NCBI GenBank assembly: GCA_021805275.1
Contig: JAJZFQ010000178.1
Location: 62,001 to 126,000 of the forward strand
DNA: 64,000 bases
DNA from: Pseudomonadota bacterium
Lineage (GTDB): Bacteria > Pseudomonadota > Gammaproteobacteria > Steroidobacterales > Steroidobacteraceae
Direction of reading: 5' to 3'
The translations under genes were made by a program, and so were the position numbers. Below the pieces are notes generated by a model. The model searched no databases and was not told where the DNA came from. It saw only the letters and a program-made list of their open reading frames with translations. Below, piece by piece: positions 1 through 8,634 of this stretch; within the stretch, counting starts at the first letter, position 1; each line of letters opens with the position of its first letter.

Positions 1-1413
1 CAGCAGGAGGAACTGCGGCTGTTGACGCCGAGTAGCTGGAGGCTGCGCGGCATCGCGGGGGCGTATTTCGAAGACAATCGCGTACGTGATCAGACCTTCT
101 GGACGTACAAGAGCATTCCGGCCTGTACGTCGAACGGTGCGCCCGGCACGCCGGGCAATAGCGGCTGTCTTGCGAACATCGGAACGGTCGCGGGCGCGAG
201 TGTCGCCTATCCGGGCGTACAGGGTGACACAACCGCTTACGACGCAGACGTGGTGCGCGAGGTGAGGCAGCTGGCGTTTTACCTGTCGGGCAGCTTTGAT
301 TTGATTCCGCACAAGCTCTCAATCACCCTCGGCACTCGCCATTATCAGTTCAAGAATTCCTCCGGCGGCAGCGTCACAAGCAGCTTCTACTGTTTCGATG
401 CCGGAGTCCCCGCTGGAGGCTGTACCGCCCTCTCGTACAATCTTAATGCCGAGGGTCTGCGGAACACGGAGTCTGGATTTCGCAGCCGCGCCAACTTGAG
501 CTGGCACATCACGCCGCAGATCATGGTGTATTACACGTGGTCGCAGGGCTTTCGACCGGGTGGCTTCAATTTCAGCGGCGGCTCGCAGCATATCTATGGT
601 CCGGACGGGCAGTATCAGTACACGCTGCCGAAGGCCTATAAATCCGATGCGCTGACAAACAACGAGATCGGCTGGAAGAGCGAGTGGTGGGGGCATCGCA
701 TCCAATGGAATGGAGCTCTGTACCGCGAGCAGTGGAACAACGCCCAGGTGGCCTTCTTCGATCCGGGTCTACTCGGCAATACGTTCTTCAACACCAACGG
801 ACAGAACTTCGTTGTCCGCGGAATGGAGACCTCGGTGGTCGCCCGGGTGATCGCCGGACTGACGCTGCAGGCGGCCGGATCGTGGAATCACAGCAGACAG
901 GTCAACTCTCCGGCGCTGATCGACAACAATCCCACGAGCGTCAATTTCGGCAAGGCAATCACGCAGTCCTGCGCGGCGAATGGCGCGGCTTGCGTGCCGG
1001 TCGCCAACCCGTTCGGTCCCGTCGGAGCCCCGACAGCGGACTCCCCGCCGGTTTATTTCAGTCTGCGGGCCCGCTGGGACGAGGCATTTGGAAACTATCT
1101 GTGGTACATCCAGGCGGGTCTAGTGCACGTCGGGCACTCCTATACGCAGGCGGGCGCGAACCCTACGGCGTCGCTGGGCAGTGCAGTCAGCACCGACCGG
1201 CTGCGCTTCGAGGATCCGGCGTACTCGACGTTCGATGCGGCAACTGGAATCTCCAAGGGGGCGTGGACGGTGCGGCTGTACGGGCAAAACCTGGGCAATT
1301 CGCACACCAGTGTGTTCACCAACTCAGATCAGTTCATCGTCGCGCAGACGATTTTGCGTCCGCGCGTGATCGGACTGTCCTTCACGTTCCAGTATGGCAG
1401 TGAGGCGCGATGA
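1..1413 (+). CDS. TonB-dependent outer-membrane receptor, C-terminal part (5' end outside window)
   Basis: This is the beta-barrel part of a TonB-dependent receptor, which imports scarce ligands across the outer membrane. The frame is open from base 1, so the signal peptide, TonB box and plug lie upstream and about 470 residues are visible. Seen in the sequence: alternating aromatic strands typical of these barrels (for example VYYTWSQGFRPGGFNFSGG), a GMETSV strand typical of the family, and a terminal strand RVIGLSFTFQYG. Two Cys-containing loops occur near the start of the fragment. The stop overlaps the start of the next gene (ATGA), so the two are probably co-translated. The ligand cannot be read from this fragment. 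Confidence 0.9.
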   Translation, partial: QQEELRLLTPSSWRLRGIAGAYFEDNRVRDQTFWTYKSIPACTSNGAPGTPGNSGCLANIGTVAGASVAYPGVQGDTTAYDADVVREVRQLAFYLSGSFDLIPHKLSITLGTRHYQFKNSSGGSVTSSFYCFDAGVPAGGCTALSYNLNAEGLRNTESGFRSRANLSWHITPQIMVYYTWSQGFRPGGFNFSGGSQHIYGPDGQYQYTLPKAYKSDALTNNEIGWKSEWWGHRIQWNGALYREQWNNAQVAFFDPGLLGNTFFNTNGQNFVVRGMETSVVARVIAGLTLQAAGSWNHSRQVNSPALIDNNPTSVNFGKAITQSCAANGAACVPVANPFGPVGAPTADSPPVYFSLRARWDEAFGNYLWYIQAGLVHVGHSYTQAGANPTASLGSAVSTDRLRFEDPAYSTFDAATGISKGAWTVRLYGQNLGNSHTSVFTNSDQFIVAQTILRPRVIGLSFTFQYGSEAR

Positions 1414-2405
1414 GGGCCGAGATGGTGCGCCTCGTCACGCCGCGCTGGTGGCTTAAGTGGGCCATTGTGAGCCTCGTGTGGAGCGCTGTGCTGCTCGGGG
1501 CGGTCAATCCGCGGGCGGCGAGGGCCGCTGCTGCCCCGGTAATCACTCTCCATGCGTTCGTCGCGGCGCAGCGGCATGTGCGTTTGCCGGACGGGATCAA
1601 CCTTGCTTACGTGCAGATGGGCAACCCCGCGGGCATGCCGGTGGTGTTGATTCACGGCTATACGGACAGTGCGATCGACTGGGTGCCGATGCTGCCTTAT
1701 CTGCCGCGGAACTGGCGGCTGATCATTCCCGACCTGCGCGGGTTTGGCAGCTCGAGCAAGCCGGGGTGCTGCTACGACCTGGTGGATTTCGCGTACGACA
1801 TCAAGTTGCTGCTCGATCAGCTGCATGTCCGCCGGGCGGATATTGTCGGGTTCTCGCTCGGCTCAATGGTGGCGCAGCGCCTTGCGGAGACTTGGCCGCG
1901 CCGCGTGCGCCGGGTGGTGCTGATTTCCTCCACCGGTGGGACTCATGAGTGCCGCGCGCCGGTGGAGCTCCACCAGTTCGACTGCGGCATGCCGGTGATT
2001 CGGGCAATGAAAAAGACACCGGCGGAAAATTCCCCGTTCATGATCGAGTGGTTCGGCGCTCCGAGGCCGGGGGACCGGCAGCTCATGAGGATGGAGCGGC
2101 GCGATGCCGCCGCGTTGCCCTTGTCCAGCTGGCGCACTGTGCTGGAGCAGGCGCTGACGCATCCGCGGCTCGGGGTGTTTCTGCCGCGACTCAATGCGCC
2201 TGCATTGCTCATATGGGGCAGCGAGGACCCGATCATGAGTCCCGAGGATCGGGCATCCCTCGAGACAGCCCTGCCGCACGCCGCCGTGCACGTCTTTGCG
2301 GGGCTCGGGCACGACGTCATCTGGGAGCGACCGCGCAGGGTTGCCAGTGTGATCGCCCGCTTTCTCGATCGCCGTGCATCGGCCGGGAGTCCCGGGCTGC
2401 CGTAG
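1410..2405 (+). CDS. Exported alpha/beta-fold hydrolase
   Basis: A 331-residue alpha/beta hydrolase. The N-terminus has a hydrophobic signal or anchor segment (about residues 15-42, ending in an Ala-rich stretch), so it probably acts in the periplasm. The catalytic set is complete by motif: oxyanion-hole HG in VVLIHGYTD (about 79-86), nucleophile elbow GFSLGS with Ser149, acid in WGSEDPI and His in GLGHDV near the C-terminus. The start overlaps the stop of the TonB receptor gene by 4 bases. I infer that the enzyme processes the ligand imported by that receptor, such as an ester. Substrate class is unknown; esterase, lipase, epoxide hydrolase and haloperoxidase-like members share this fold. 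Confidence 0.88.
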   Translation: MRAEMVRLVTPRWWLKWAIVSLVWSAVLLGAVNPRAARAAAAPVITLHAFVAAQRHVRLPDGINLAYVQMGNPAGMPVVLIHGYTDSAIDWVPMLPYLPRNWRLIIPDLRGFGSSSKPGCCYDLVDFAYDIKLLLDQLHVRRADIVGFSLGSMVAQRLAETWPRRVRRVVLISSTGGTHECRAPVELHQFDCGMPVIRAMKKTPAENSPFMIEWFGAPRPGDRQLMRMERRDAAALPLSSWRTVLEQALTHPRLGVFLPRLNAPALLIWGSEDPIMSPEDRASLETALPHAAVHVFAGLGHDVIWERPRRVASVIARFLDRRASAGSPGLP

Positions 2406-2409
2406 CAGC

Positions 2410-2949
2410 TCACAGCGAGGACTTCGGCGTGATCGAATCGGCGAACCGCCGCAGGTCCTCCCAGTCAGTGAGTTCGAGGTCGTGACGGGTGTCGGTGGGC
2501 GCGCCTTTGCGATGGGCGATGTACTTCATCGCCCATCGCTTCATGAAGTCATACGAGGTATAGCGGAAGGCGCCCGCAACGTGGTGGATGACCCGGGGTG
2601 TCCAACCGGTTTCATGGGTGAAATTGGCGACGCATTTCCTCAATCCGGCCTGGTCGTCTTCGTCCGTGCTGGCCGCGGCGAGCGAGACAGAGATGAATGT
2701 GTTCGGTCGCGGATCGAGAGCCGCGCGATGGGTCCTCACGTAATCGAGGATCGCAGCCTGATATCGTCCCGCGTGTAGCGAGGCCGCGATGCTCACAGCG
2801 TCGAAGCGATCAGGCGCAGGAGCAGCCGACGGTCCGGCAGCGTTGGCCAGCATCGTCTGGTGCCCTCGCTCAGCGAGCCGGGCAGAAAGATACCGGGTGA
2901 TCTTTTCGGTCTGACCTTCGGTCGTGCCGTACACCAGTAGTATGTTCAC
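2410..2949 (-). CDS. Flavodoxin-domain protein, HemG-like
   Basis: A 179-residue flavodoxin-fold protein. The N-terminus MNILLVYGTTEGQT has the FMN phosphate-binding loop. The C-terminal pattern GAFRYTSYDFMKRW followed by GAPTDTRHDLELTDWEDL resembles the quinone-dependent protoporphyrinogen IX dehydrogenase HemG of enteric bacteria (181 residues). HemG oxidises protoporphyrinogen to protoporphyrin in haem synthesis. The gene is last in a leftward group after the FMN split-barrel and chaB genes, and its stop converges with the hydrolase gene 4 bases away. Many HemG-like flavodoxins outside enterics have no proven role, so haem synthesis is a family-based suggestion. Confidence 0.8.
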   Translation of the reverse strand: MNILLVYGTTEGQTEKITRYLSARLAERGHQTMLANAAGPSAAPAPDRFDAVSIAASLHAGRYQAAILDYVRTHRAALDPRPNTFISVSLAAASTDEDDQAGLRKCVANFTHETGWTPRVIHHVAGAFRYTSYDFMKRWAMKYIAHRKGAPTDTRHDLELTDWEDLRRFADSITPKSSL

Positions 2950-3020
2950 GTGAGGTTTCCGTGTATGAGGATCGACAGGGCCACCGCCGGGGCGTGCATC
3001 CGGGGGGACGTTCGGTCGCC

Positions 3021-3230
3021 TCAGCGGCGCTCAACCCATGGCGTGCCTTCCTCGACATAGCCTCGGTTGACAGCGGCCCAGGCGATGCGGTGCGCGGCTT
3101 GTTCCTCGCGGGGATCTGCACTGTGGGCCGCGAATGGGTGATTGAAGGCCCCACGGTAGATGTGCTGCGCATGATCCGCCAGGCGGTGGCGAACCGATGG
3201 GGGAGGATCTGCGCTGCTCAGATACGCCAT
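3021..3230 (-). CDS. chaB: ChaB family protein
   Basis: A small 69-residue protein starting MAYLSSADPPPSVRHRL. The pattern LP/PPSVR...LADHAQHIYRGAFNH followed by HRIAWAAV...Y matches the ChaB family, described as putative cation transport regulators. The ATG at 3230 is chosen because the conserved family N-terminus begins there; an in-frame extension upstream has no similarity. It lies 28 bases downstream of the FMN split-barrel gene on the same strand and about 70 bases before the HemG-like gene. ChaB genes often sit in small stress cassettes. Function in this organism is unknown. Confidence 0.82.
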   Translation of the reverse strand: MAYLSSADPPPSVRHRLADHAQHIYRGAFNHPFAAHSADPREEQAAHRIAWAAVNRGYVEEGTPWVERR

Positions 3231-3258
3231 GGCGGGCGTACCGTGGTGTCCGGGCCGC

Positions 3259-3681
3259 TCAGCATCGGAGGAGTTCCGTATGGCCGAACCCCTTTGCATA
3301 GTCGAGCACCGAGAGGATTTCGGGTGTGACGCGGAGGAGGCACAGCGCCTCGCTCCGTGGGAAGCGGTGCAGCACTCGCTCTGCTGCCGGCTCGGCTTCG
3401 TGGGGGTCGCTGTCCCGATGCGCCGGCGCGGCCATCGACAGTCCCGTGATGGCCATCACCGGCGGCGGATCGTGGTCGATGGGCAGGGATACGCGATCGT
3501 CCTGCGCAAGATTCGCCGCCTTCTGACTGTCGGGAGCACAGAGAAAATAGAGCGTTAGACCCTCATGCGCGAGACCGACCGTGGTTGCTCGAGGCCAGCC
3601 GTCCGGCCTGTGCGTCGCCACGTTCATGGTCCGGCGCTGATCGAGCCGTGTGAGGATCTGAGCTTGCACTGCGGGGTCCAC
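3259..3681 (-). CDS. Pyridoxamine 5'-phosphate oxidase-like FMN-binding protein
   Basis: A split-barrel flavin protein of about 140 residues. Diagnostic stretch: LDQRRTMNVATHRPDGWPRA, then an SQKAANLAQDDRVSL segment typical of the PPOX-like family that binds FMN or related cofactors. GTG 3681 is preferred as start because family members begin a few residues before this segment; the open frame continues upstream without similarity, and ATG 3627 is an alternative. A promoter candidate lies 37-64 bases upstream. The gene heads a leftward group with chaB and the HemG-like flavodoxin. The substrate is unknown. Confidence 0.75.
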   Translation of the reverse strand: MDPAVQAQILTRLDQRRTMNVATHRPDGWPRATTVGLAHEGLTLYFLCAPDSQKAANLAQDDRVSLPIDHDPPPVMAITGLSMAAPAHRDSDPHEAEPAAERVLHRFPRSEALCLLRVTPEILSVLDYAKGFGHTELLRC

Positions 3682-4021
3682 GCGCAACCTGCGGCGATTG
3701 AAGCCTCTTCGCGGGAGAACATATTCCTTCTGTGCGGGAACGCAATACGGGATAGCCGCGAGGCGAGCCGTCCGGTGGCGCAAAGGTTGCACTGGGGGGT
3801 TCCCGGCGGGCAATCGCACCGCGTGAATCGCCAGCCTGCAGAGGGCGGGATGTTCGCGCCACTGTACGGTTCTTCCGTCATCCGCGGCTGCCGAACGCTG
3901 CGCGCCGAGGGTCTCGTGAGGCGGACTGGCAGTGGAAATCCGCACGGCCGGGGCGCAAACTGCCGCGATCGGCCAGAGAAGCCGTCGACTCGAACTCCAT
4001 ATCAGACTCAGGGGGCGCATC
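3682..4021. other. Intergenic region between divergent genes
   Basis: About 340 bases separate the leftward FMN-protein gene from the rightward aquaporin gene. Overlapping frames here show no recognisable protein. It holds the leftward promoter candidate at 3718-3745 and, at its right end, a purine-rich ribosome-binding site (CAGGGGG) just before the aquaporin ATG. Confidence 0.55.
3718..3745 (-). promoter_or_regulatory. Candidate sigma-70 promoter for the leftward group
   Basis: Read on the minus strand, a TTGCGT -35 element (3745-3740) is followed after 16 bases by TATGTT (3723-3718). The predicted start point falls about 30 bases before the GTG at 3681. The assignment rests on consensus match only. 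Confidence 0.4.
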
Positions 4022-4744
4022 ATGTACTCGAAGGTGGCGGCTGAGTTCCTTGGTACGTTCTGGCTCGTTCTCGGGGGATGTGGGAGTGCGGTGCTGGCTG
4101 CGGCTTTCCCGCAGCTCGGTATTGGCTTCGTGGGAGTCGCCCTCGCGTTCGGGCTCACCGTTCTCACGGGGGTCTACGCGCTCGGTCCGATATCCGGGGG
4201 ACACTTCAATCCTGCCGTATCAGTCGGGCTGTGGGCGGGTGGTCGCTTCCCGGCCTCCCATGTCGTGCCTTACGTCATCGCCCAGGTGATCGGCGCCGTT
4301 GCCGGCGCCGGGGTGCTGTACCTGATTGCGACCGGGAAAGCCGGATTCAGTCTGGCCGGCGGGTTTGCCTCGAATGGATACGGAGCGCACTCGCCGGGCG
4401 GCTACTCCATGCTGGCCTGCGCGGTGTGTGAGCTGGTCATGACGTTCATGTTCGTGATCGTCATTCTCGGCGCCACGCATCGGCGCGCTCCGGTTGGATT
4501 CGCCGGAATCGCGATTGGCCTTGCCCTGACCCTCATCCATCTGATCAGCATCCCGGTGACCAATACCTCGGTGAACCCGGCGCGCAGCACCGGACCGGCG
4601 CTGTTCGAGGGCGGCTGGGCGATTGCCCAGCTCTGGTTCTTCTGGGTCTTTCCGATACTCGGCGGTGCCGTGGCCGGGATCGTTTACCGTACATTCTTCG
4701 AGGCGGCCCTTGTCGATCCCCCGATCACCGGACGTGCGAGCTGA
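4022..4744 (+). CDS. aqpZ: Aquaporin Z, water channel
   Basis: A 240-residue inner-membrane MIP-family channel with six membrane segments and both NPA half-helix motifs: HFNPAVS in the first half and SVNPARS in the second. The pore filter residues look like AqpZ rather than a glycerol facilitator. Phe is present in the second helix (AFGLTVLTG), His in LIHLISIP, and Thr and Arg in [12 protein letters not shown] 4022 fits the family N-terminus [16 protein letters not shown] and has a purine-rich site just upstream. Its neighbours are a divergent redox/ChaB group. A strong hairpin follows the stop. Confidence 0.95.
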   Translation: MYSKVAAEFLGTFWLVLGGCGSAVLAAAFPQLGIGFVGVALAFGLTVLTGVYALGPISGGHFNPAVSVGLWAGGRFPASHVVPYVIAQVIGAVAGAGVLYLIATGKAGFSLAGGFASNGYGAHSPGGYSMLACAVCELVMTFMFVIVILGATHRRAPVGFAGIAIGLALTLIHLISIPVTNTSVNPARSTGPALFEGGWAIAQLWFFWVFPILGGAVAGIVYRTFFEAALVDPPITGRAS

Positions 4745-5155
4745 GCGTCGGGGTGCTCTGAGTGCACAACCGGTGCGTCGGGGGGCACCCGACGCACCCT
4801 CGATCGGGCCGATGCCACGATTCGCACGCGCAAGCCGCTCCGTGCGGAAGTCCTCCGGTACACGGACGGTCGCGTTGGAACGGCGATGGGATGGCGTTGC
4901 GAGCACGCCGGACCCCGTGTCTCGATTTCATCGAGAAATCACGTGTAACATATTGTTAACTATAATGAATAGTAAATCCATGATATGGGCTGTGTCCGCA
5001 GCCACGGGGTTCTAGCGTGCGGCGGTGCGGTGCGCCGCTGGCACGCCTGGAGTTGCCAGAGGATCCGGCGAGGATGCTGACAAGACGGGCGCTGCGCCTT
5101 TTTTTTCGGATGCGAGTGCCGGGCACTCGTTCACGACGTGCGTAGGAGACGCGGC
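4745..5155. other. Intergenic region with hairpin and AT-rich box
   Basis: About 410 bases with no convincing gene. It contains the aquaporin-end hairpin (4772-4798), an AT-rich island around 4950-4975 that includes TATAAT at 4961-4966 without a good -35 partner, and an eight-T run near 5099-5106. The sequence TAGGAGA before 5156 is the ribosome-binding site of the next gene. Confidence 0.5.
4772..4798 (+). terminator. Strong hairpin downstream of aqpZ
   Basis: A perfect 11-bp inverted repeat, GGTGCGTCGGG and CCCGACGCACC, with a 5-base loop, starts 28 bases after the aqpZ stop codon. No T-run follows, so it may stabilise the 3' end or act with a factor rather than being a classical intrinsic terminator. 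Confidence 0.6.
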
Positions 5156-8100
5156 ATGAGATTGTCCCGATTGTTGATGACGGCGGCGCTGATGGCGCTC
5201 GGCAGTGCCGGACTTGGCGCAGGCGCCGCGGCACAAACCTACAGCCCCAAGCTGTACGCCCAGATGCGCTGGCGCCCGATCGGACCGTTGCGAGGCGGTC
5301 GCGGGCGTGCGGTCGCGGGCGTGCCGAGCGAACCGAATGTCTTTTATATCGGCAACGACGACGGTGGGGTCTGGAAATCCATCGACTACGGCAACAGCTG
5401 GCAGCCGATCTTTGACCGGGAGCCGAGCAGCTCAATCGGGGCCATCGCGGTGGCGGTGTCGGACCCGAACGTGATCTACGTGGGTACCGGGGAAAGCAAC
5501 ATACGGCCGGACCAGGCGACTGGCATGGGCATGTACAAGTCCACCGATGCGGGCAAGACCTGGACGTTCACAGGTCTGCGCAGGACCGAGGACATCGCGA
5601 TGATCGCGGTGGATCCGCACAATCCGAACCGCGTGTTTGTGGCTGCGCTGGGTCACGTGTACGCACCGAACCGGGAACGGGGCATTTTCCGCTCGCTCGA
5701 TGGCGGAAAGACGTGGAAAAAGGTGCTCTATGTCAATGAGTACACCAGCGGGGATGACATCGAGATGGATCCGAGCAATCCCGACATCCTCTACGCCACG
5801 CTGTGGCAACAGCAGCAGGCGCCCTGGGAGAATGGGCAGTTCGGCGGCACGGACGGGGGCATCTTCAAGTCTACCGACGGGGGCAATACCTGGAAAAAAC
5901 TGACCAAGGGCTTGCCGGCCGTGCAGCAGGCGTTGCTGCGCATTGCACCGAACGATCCAAACGTCTTGTACGCGTCGGTGTCGAGCGGATCGGGAGCGCC
6001 CGATGGCAAGGTCGGGATTTACCGGTCGAATGACGCCGGTGCGAGCTGGTTCAAGGTGACTGATGATCCGCGGCCGGCCGAGAGAATCGGTGGTGGAGAT
6101 CTGCCGGTGCTGGCCATCGATCCCAAGAATGCTGACATCGTATACAGCGATACCCCGGTGTTGTGGAAGTCCGTCGACGGCGGCAAGACCTGGTTCGGCT
6201 TTCGGGGCGCGCCGGGAGGGGATGATTACCAGCAGACCTGGATCAACCCGAAAAACCCGGACATCATGGCCGTCAACAGTGATCAGGGCGCCATCGTCAC
6301 GGTGGACGGGGGCAAGACGTGGAGTTCCTGGTACAACCAGCCGACGGCCGCCATGTACAAGGTCGGCATCGACAATACCTGGCCGTACCAGGTGTGTGGT
6401 GGTCAGCAGGACAGCGGCTCGGCCTGCGTTGCGGAGCGGGGCAATGACGGTGAGCTGACCGCGCACGACTGGCATCCGGTGGGCATCGAAGAATACGGCG
6501 GCGCAGCGCCCGATCCACTGCATCCGAATCTGATCTATGGCGGACGGGTGACGGTTTACAACCGCAACACCGGCCAGATCGCCGACGTCGGTCCGACGGC
6601 GATGCCCGGCCGGCACTACCGGGTGCTGCGTACCATGCCGCTCGTGTTCTCCCCGATTGATCTGCACCGGCTGTATTTTGCCTCAAACACCGTGTGGCAG
6701 ACGGACGACGGCGGGCAGCGCTGGAGGCAGATCAGCCCCGATCTGACGCGCAAGACCTGGAAGATTCCCGCCAGTGTGGGCGAATACAGGGCCAGTCCCG
6801 GGGCGAAGCCAACCGATCGCGGCGTGGTGTACGCGCTCGCACCCTCACCGCTGGATAAGGGCCTCATCTGGGCGGGCACCGATGACGGGTTGATCTGGGT
6901 GACGCACGATGGCGGTCGGCACTGGAGCAATGTCACGCCGCCGCAGATGAAGCCGTTCTGGCGGGTGTTCAGCCTGGAGGCGAGTCACTTCAATCCGAAC
7001 GAAGCCTATGCGGCGATAAACACTCTGTTTTTGAACAACATGCGCCCGCATCTGTTCCGGACGGAGGATGGCGGCAAGCATTGGACCGAGATCGACAGCG
7101 GAATGACAGCGGATGCGACGACCAATGTGATCCGTCAGGATCCGCGGCGGCGGGACCTGCTGTTTGCGGGGACGGAAACCCAGGTCTGGGTGTCATTTGA
7201 CAATGGAGAGCACTGGCAGTCGTTGCGGTTGAACATGCCGGCCGTATCGGTGCGCGACCTGCAGGTACACGGCGATGATTTGATCGCGGCCACTCATGGG
7301 CGCGGGTTCATGGTGCTCGATGACATCACGCCGCTGCGGCAGGTGGATGCCGCAGTGGCGCAAGCGCCGGCAACGCTTTACAAGCCAGAGACGGCCGTAC
7401 GCGTGCGTTGGGACATGAATCCACCGACGCCATGGCGTATGCCGTCGCTGCCGAATCCGCCCCCCGGGGCGATCATCGATTACTATCTGGCGAGCAATGT
7501 CAGTGCTCCGGTGACACTGGACATCCTGGACTCCGGTGCCCATGTGGTGCGGCACTTCTCAAGTGCCGCACCACAGCAGCCGCTGGATCCGGCCAAGCTG
7601 GATGTTCCGGCTTGGTGGCCGCGTCCGCCGATGAATCTCTCGACCCGGGCGGGCATGCATCGGTTCGTCTGGGACATGCACTACCCGCCGGTGCGGGCAG
7701 CACCGCAGTTTCTGGACGCCAATCAGGCAGTCCGGCATAACACGCCGGTGGCAGCAAGCTCGCCTTGGATCATGCCGGGCAGCTATACCGTGCGGCTGAC
7801 GGTGGACGGCCATCGCTACACGCAACCGTTGACGGTCAAAATGGATCCGCGCGTGCACACCCCGCAGGCCGCACTGCAGGATCAGTTTGACGCATCGATG
7901 CAGGCATACCGCGAATCGATGGCGGCAAGTGCGGCACTGGAGCGCATCAGGGATCTGGAGAGGCAGATTGCTGCGCGCAAGCCCTCGGCGAGGCGGGCGT
8001 CTTATCTAAGGCAGTTGCAGGGGCTCTCGGGTCCCGAGGCAACGTCCCGCTATGCATTGTTCTCCCACCACGGCCCGCCGACCCTGGGCAGCATCGAGGG

Positions 8101-8260
8101 CTCCCTGCAGACGCTCATGCGGCGGATGCAGGGAGCGGACCGGGCGCCGACGGCTGCCGAGATGGAGGCGCTGCACCGGGTTAGCTCGCAGTACAAGGCG
8201 TTGATGGGACGTTGGGAGAAACTCGAAGGCCGCTCCGTGGCCGGGTCCCGGCGCACGTAG
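5156..8260 (+). CDS. Secreted sortilin/VPS10-like Asp-box beta-propeller protein
   Basis: A 1034-residue protein with a cleavable signal peptide (hydrophobic 6-22, Ala-rich end before QTYSPKLY). It has at least eleven Asp-box (BNR-like) turns of the form S/T-x-D-x-G-x-x-W, among them KSIDYGNSW, KSTDAGKTW, RSLDGGKTW, KSTDGGNTW, KSVDGGKTW, VTHDGGRHW and RTEDGGKHW. This is the signature of a multi-bladed propeller such as sortilin/VPS10 or glycosyl-hydrolase-like propellers. The last 300 residues are different and helical. ATG 5156 is preferred to the in-frame upstream GTG because TAGGAGA precedes it and it opens the signal peptide. Its ligand or substrate is unknown; no catalytic site is assignable. 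Confidence 0.85.
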   Translation: MRLSRLLMTAALMALGSAGLGAGAAAQTYSPKLYAQMRWRPIGPLRGGRGRAVAGVPSEPNVFYIGNDDGGVWKSIDYGNSWQPIFDREPSSSIGAIAVAVSDPNVIYVGTGESNIRPDQATGMGMYKSTDAGKTWTFTGLRRTEDIAMIAVDPHNPNRVFVAALGHVYAPNRERGIFRSLDGGKTWKKVLYVNEYTSGDDIEMDPSNPDILYATLWQQQQAPWENGQFGGTDGGIFKSTDGGNTWKKLTKGLPAVQQALLRIAPNDPNVLYASVSSGSGAPDGKVGIYRSNDAGASWFKVTDDPRPAERIGGGDLPVLAIDPKNADIVYSDTPVLWKSVDGGKTWFGFRGAPGGDDYQQTWINPKNPDIMAVNSDQGAIVTVDGGKTWSSWYNQPTAAMYKVGIDNTWPYQVCGGQQDSGSACVAERGNDGELTAHDWHPVGIEEYGGAAPDPLHPNLIYGGRVTVYNRNTGQIADVGPTAMPGRHYRVLRTMPLVFSPIDLHRLYFASNTVWQTDDGGQRWRQISPDLTRKTWKIPASVGEYRASPGAKPTDRGVVYALAPSPLDKGLIWAGTDDGLIWVTHDGGRHWSNVTPPQMKPFWRVFSLEASHFNPNEAYAAINTLFLNNMRPHLFRTEDGGKHWTEIDSGMTADATTNVIRQDPRRRDLLFAGTETQVWVSFDNGEHWQSLRLNMPAVSVRDLQVHGDDLIAATHGRGFMVLDDITPLRQVDAAVAQAPATLYKPETAVRVRWDMNPPTPWRMPSLPNPPPGAIIDYYLASNVSAPVTLDILDSGAHVVRHFSSAAPQQPLDPAKLDVPAWWPRPPMNLSTRAGMHRFVWDMHYPPVRAAPQFLDANQAVRHNTPVAASSPWIMPGSYTVRLTVDGHRYTQPLTVKMDPRVHTPQAALQDQFDASMQAYRESMAASAALERIRDLERQIAARKPSARRASYLRQLQGLSGPEATSRYALFSHHGPPTLGSIEGSLQTLMRRMQGADRAPTAAEMEALHRVSSQYKALMGRWEKLEGRSVAGSRRT

Positions 8261-8583
8261 CGCGGTTGGAGCCGACCCTGGGGCTATCGGTCAAGACGAC
8301 GACACGGCGTGGGGAGCGGCGGCGCACGCCGTATGGGTTGTCTGCGCCGCTGCTCTGAGGAAAATCCCGCGGCGCCATGATCGAGGAGTCAAAGTGCTGA
8401 TGCCGGAGCGGGTCGTGCGATGAGCACCACCCGCCGATGCGCACAGTGCGCTCGGCGAGAAGTTCCCTCTGGGACTTGTGACGCGGCGGTTTGTGCTGTG
8501 CAGCGGCCGGGTCAGCATGCGCTCGGCGCTCTGGGTGGAGTCAGCCTGCACCGCTTCATCGTGCCGCTCGCCGGGGTAGATCC
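8261..8583. other. Intergenic host DNA upstream of the dusA remnant
   Basis: About 320 bases with only short unsupported frames and no recognisable gene. It ends at the old dusA start region and presumably contains the original dusA promoter, which is now separated from the rest of the gene. Confidence 0.5.
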
Positions 8584-8634
8584 TTGGAAATCGACCGCAC
8601 AATCTCCGTCGCTCCTATGATGGACTGGACCGAT
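8584..8634 (+). pseudogene. dusA: Truncated 5' end of the original dusA gene
   Basis: Translation from TTG 8584 gives LEIDRTISVAPMMDWTD. The intact dusA at 11148 begins LELNRKISVAPMMDWTD, so 14 of 17 residues are identical. At DNA level about 37 of 51 bases match and many differences are at third codon positions. After 8634 the similarity ends. I read this as the host's original dusA start left behind when an element inserted. CGGGG lies shortly upstream as a possible ribosome-binding site. Confidence 0.82.
8617..8630 (+). repeat. Left attachment-site core repeat (attL-like)
   Basis: ATGATGGACTGGAC encodes the MMDWT segment of the DusA N-terminus and is identical to 11181-11194. Similarity to the other copy continues leftwards to 8584 at a lower level and stops to the right of 8634. 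Confidence 0.75.

Noticed and set aside
4951..4966. Promoter at the AT-rich box before the propeller gene
   Set aside because: TATAAT is perfect, but no acceptable -35 or extended -10 element is present at the right distance; mentioned only as part of the intergenic description.
5086..5106. GC stem plus eight-T run as an intrinsic terminator
   Set aside because: The possible stem (GGCG with CGCC) is only 4 bp with a 3-base loop, and it lies just before the next gene rather than after one; evidence is too weak.
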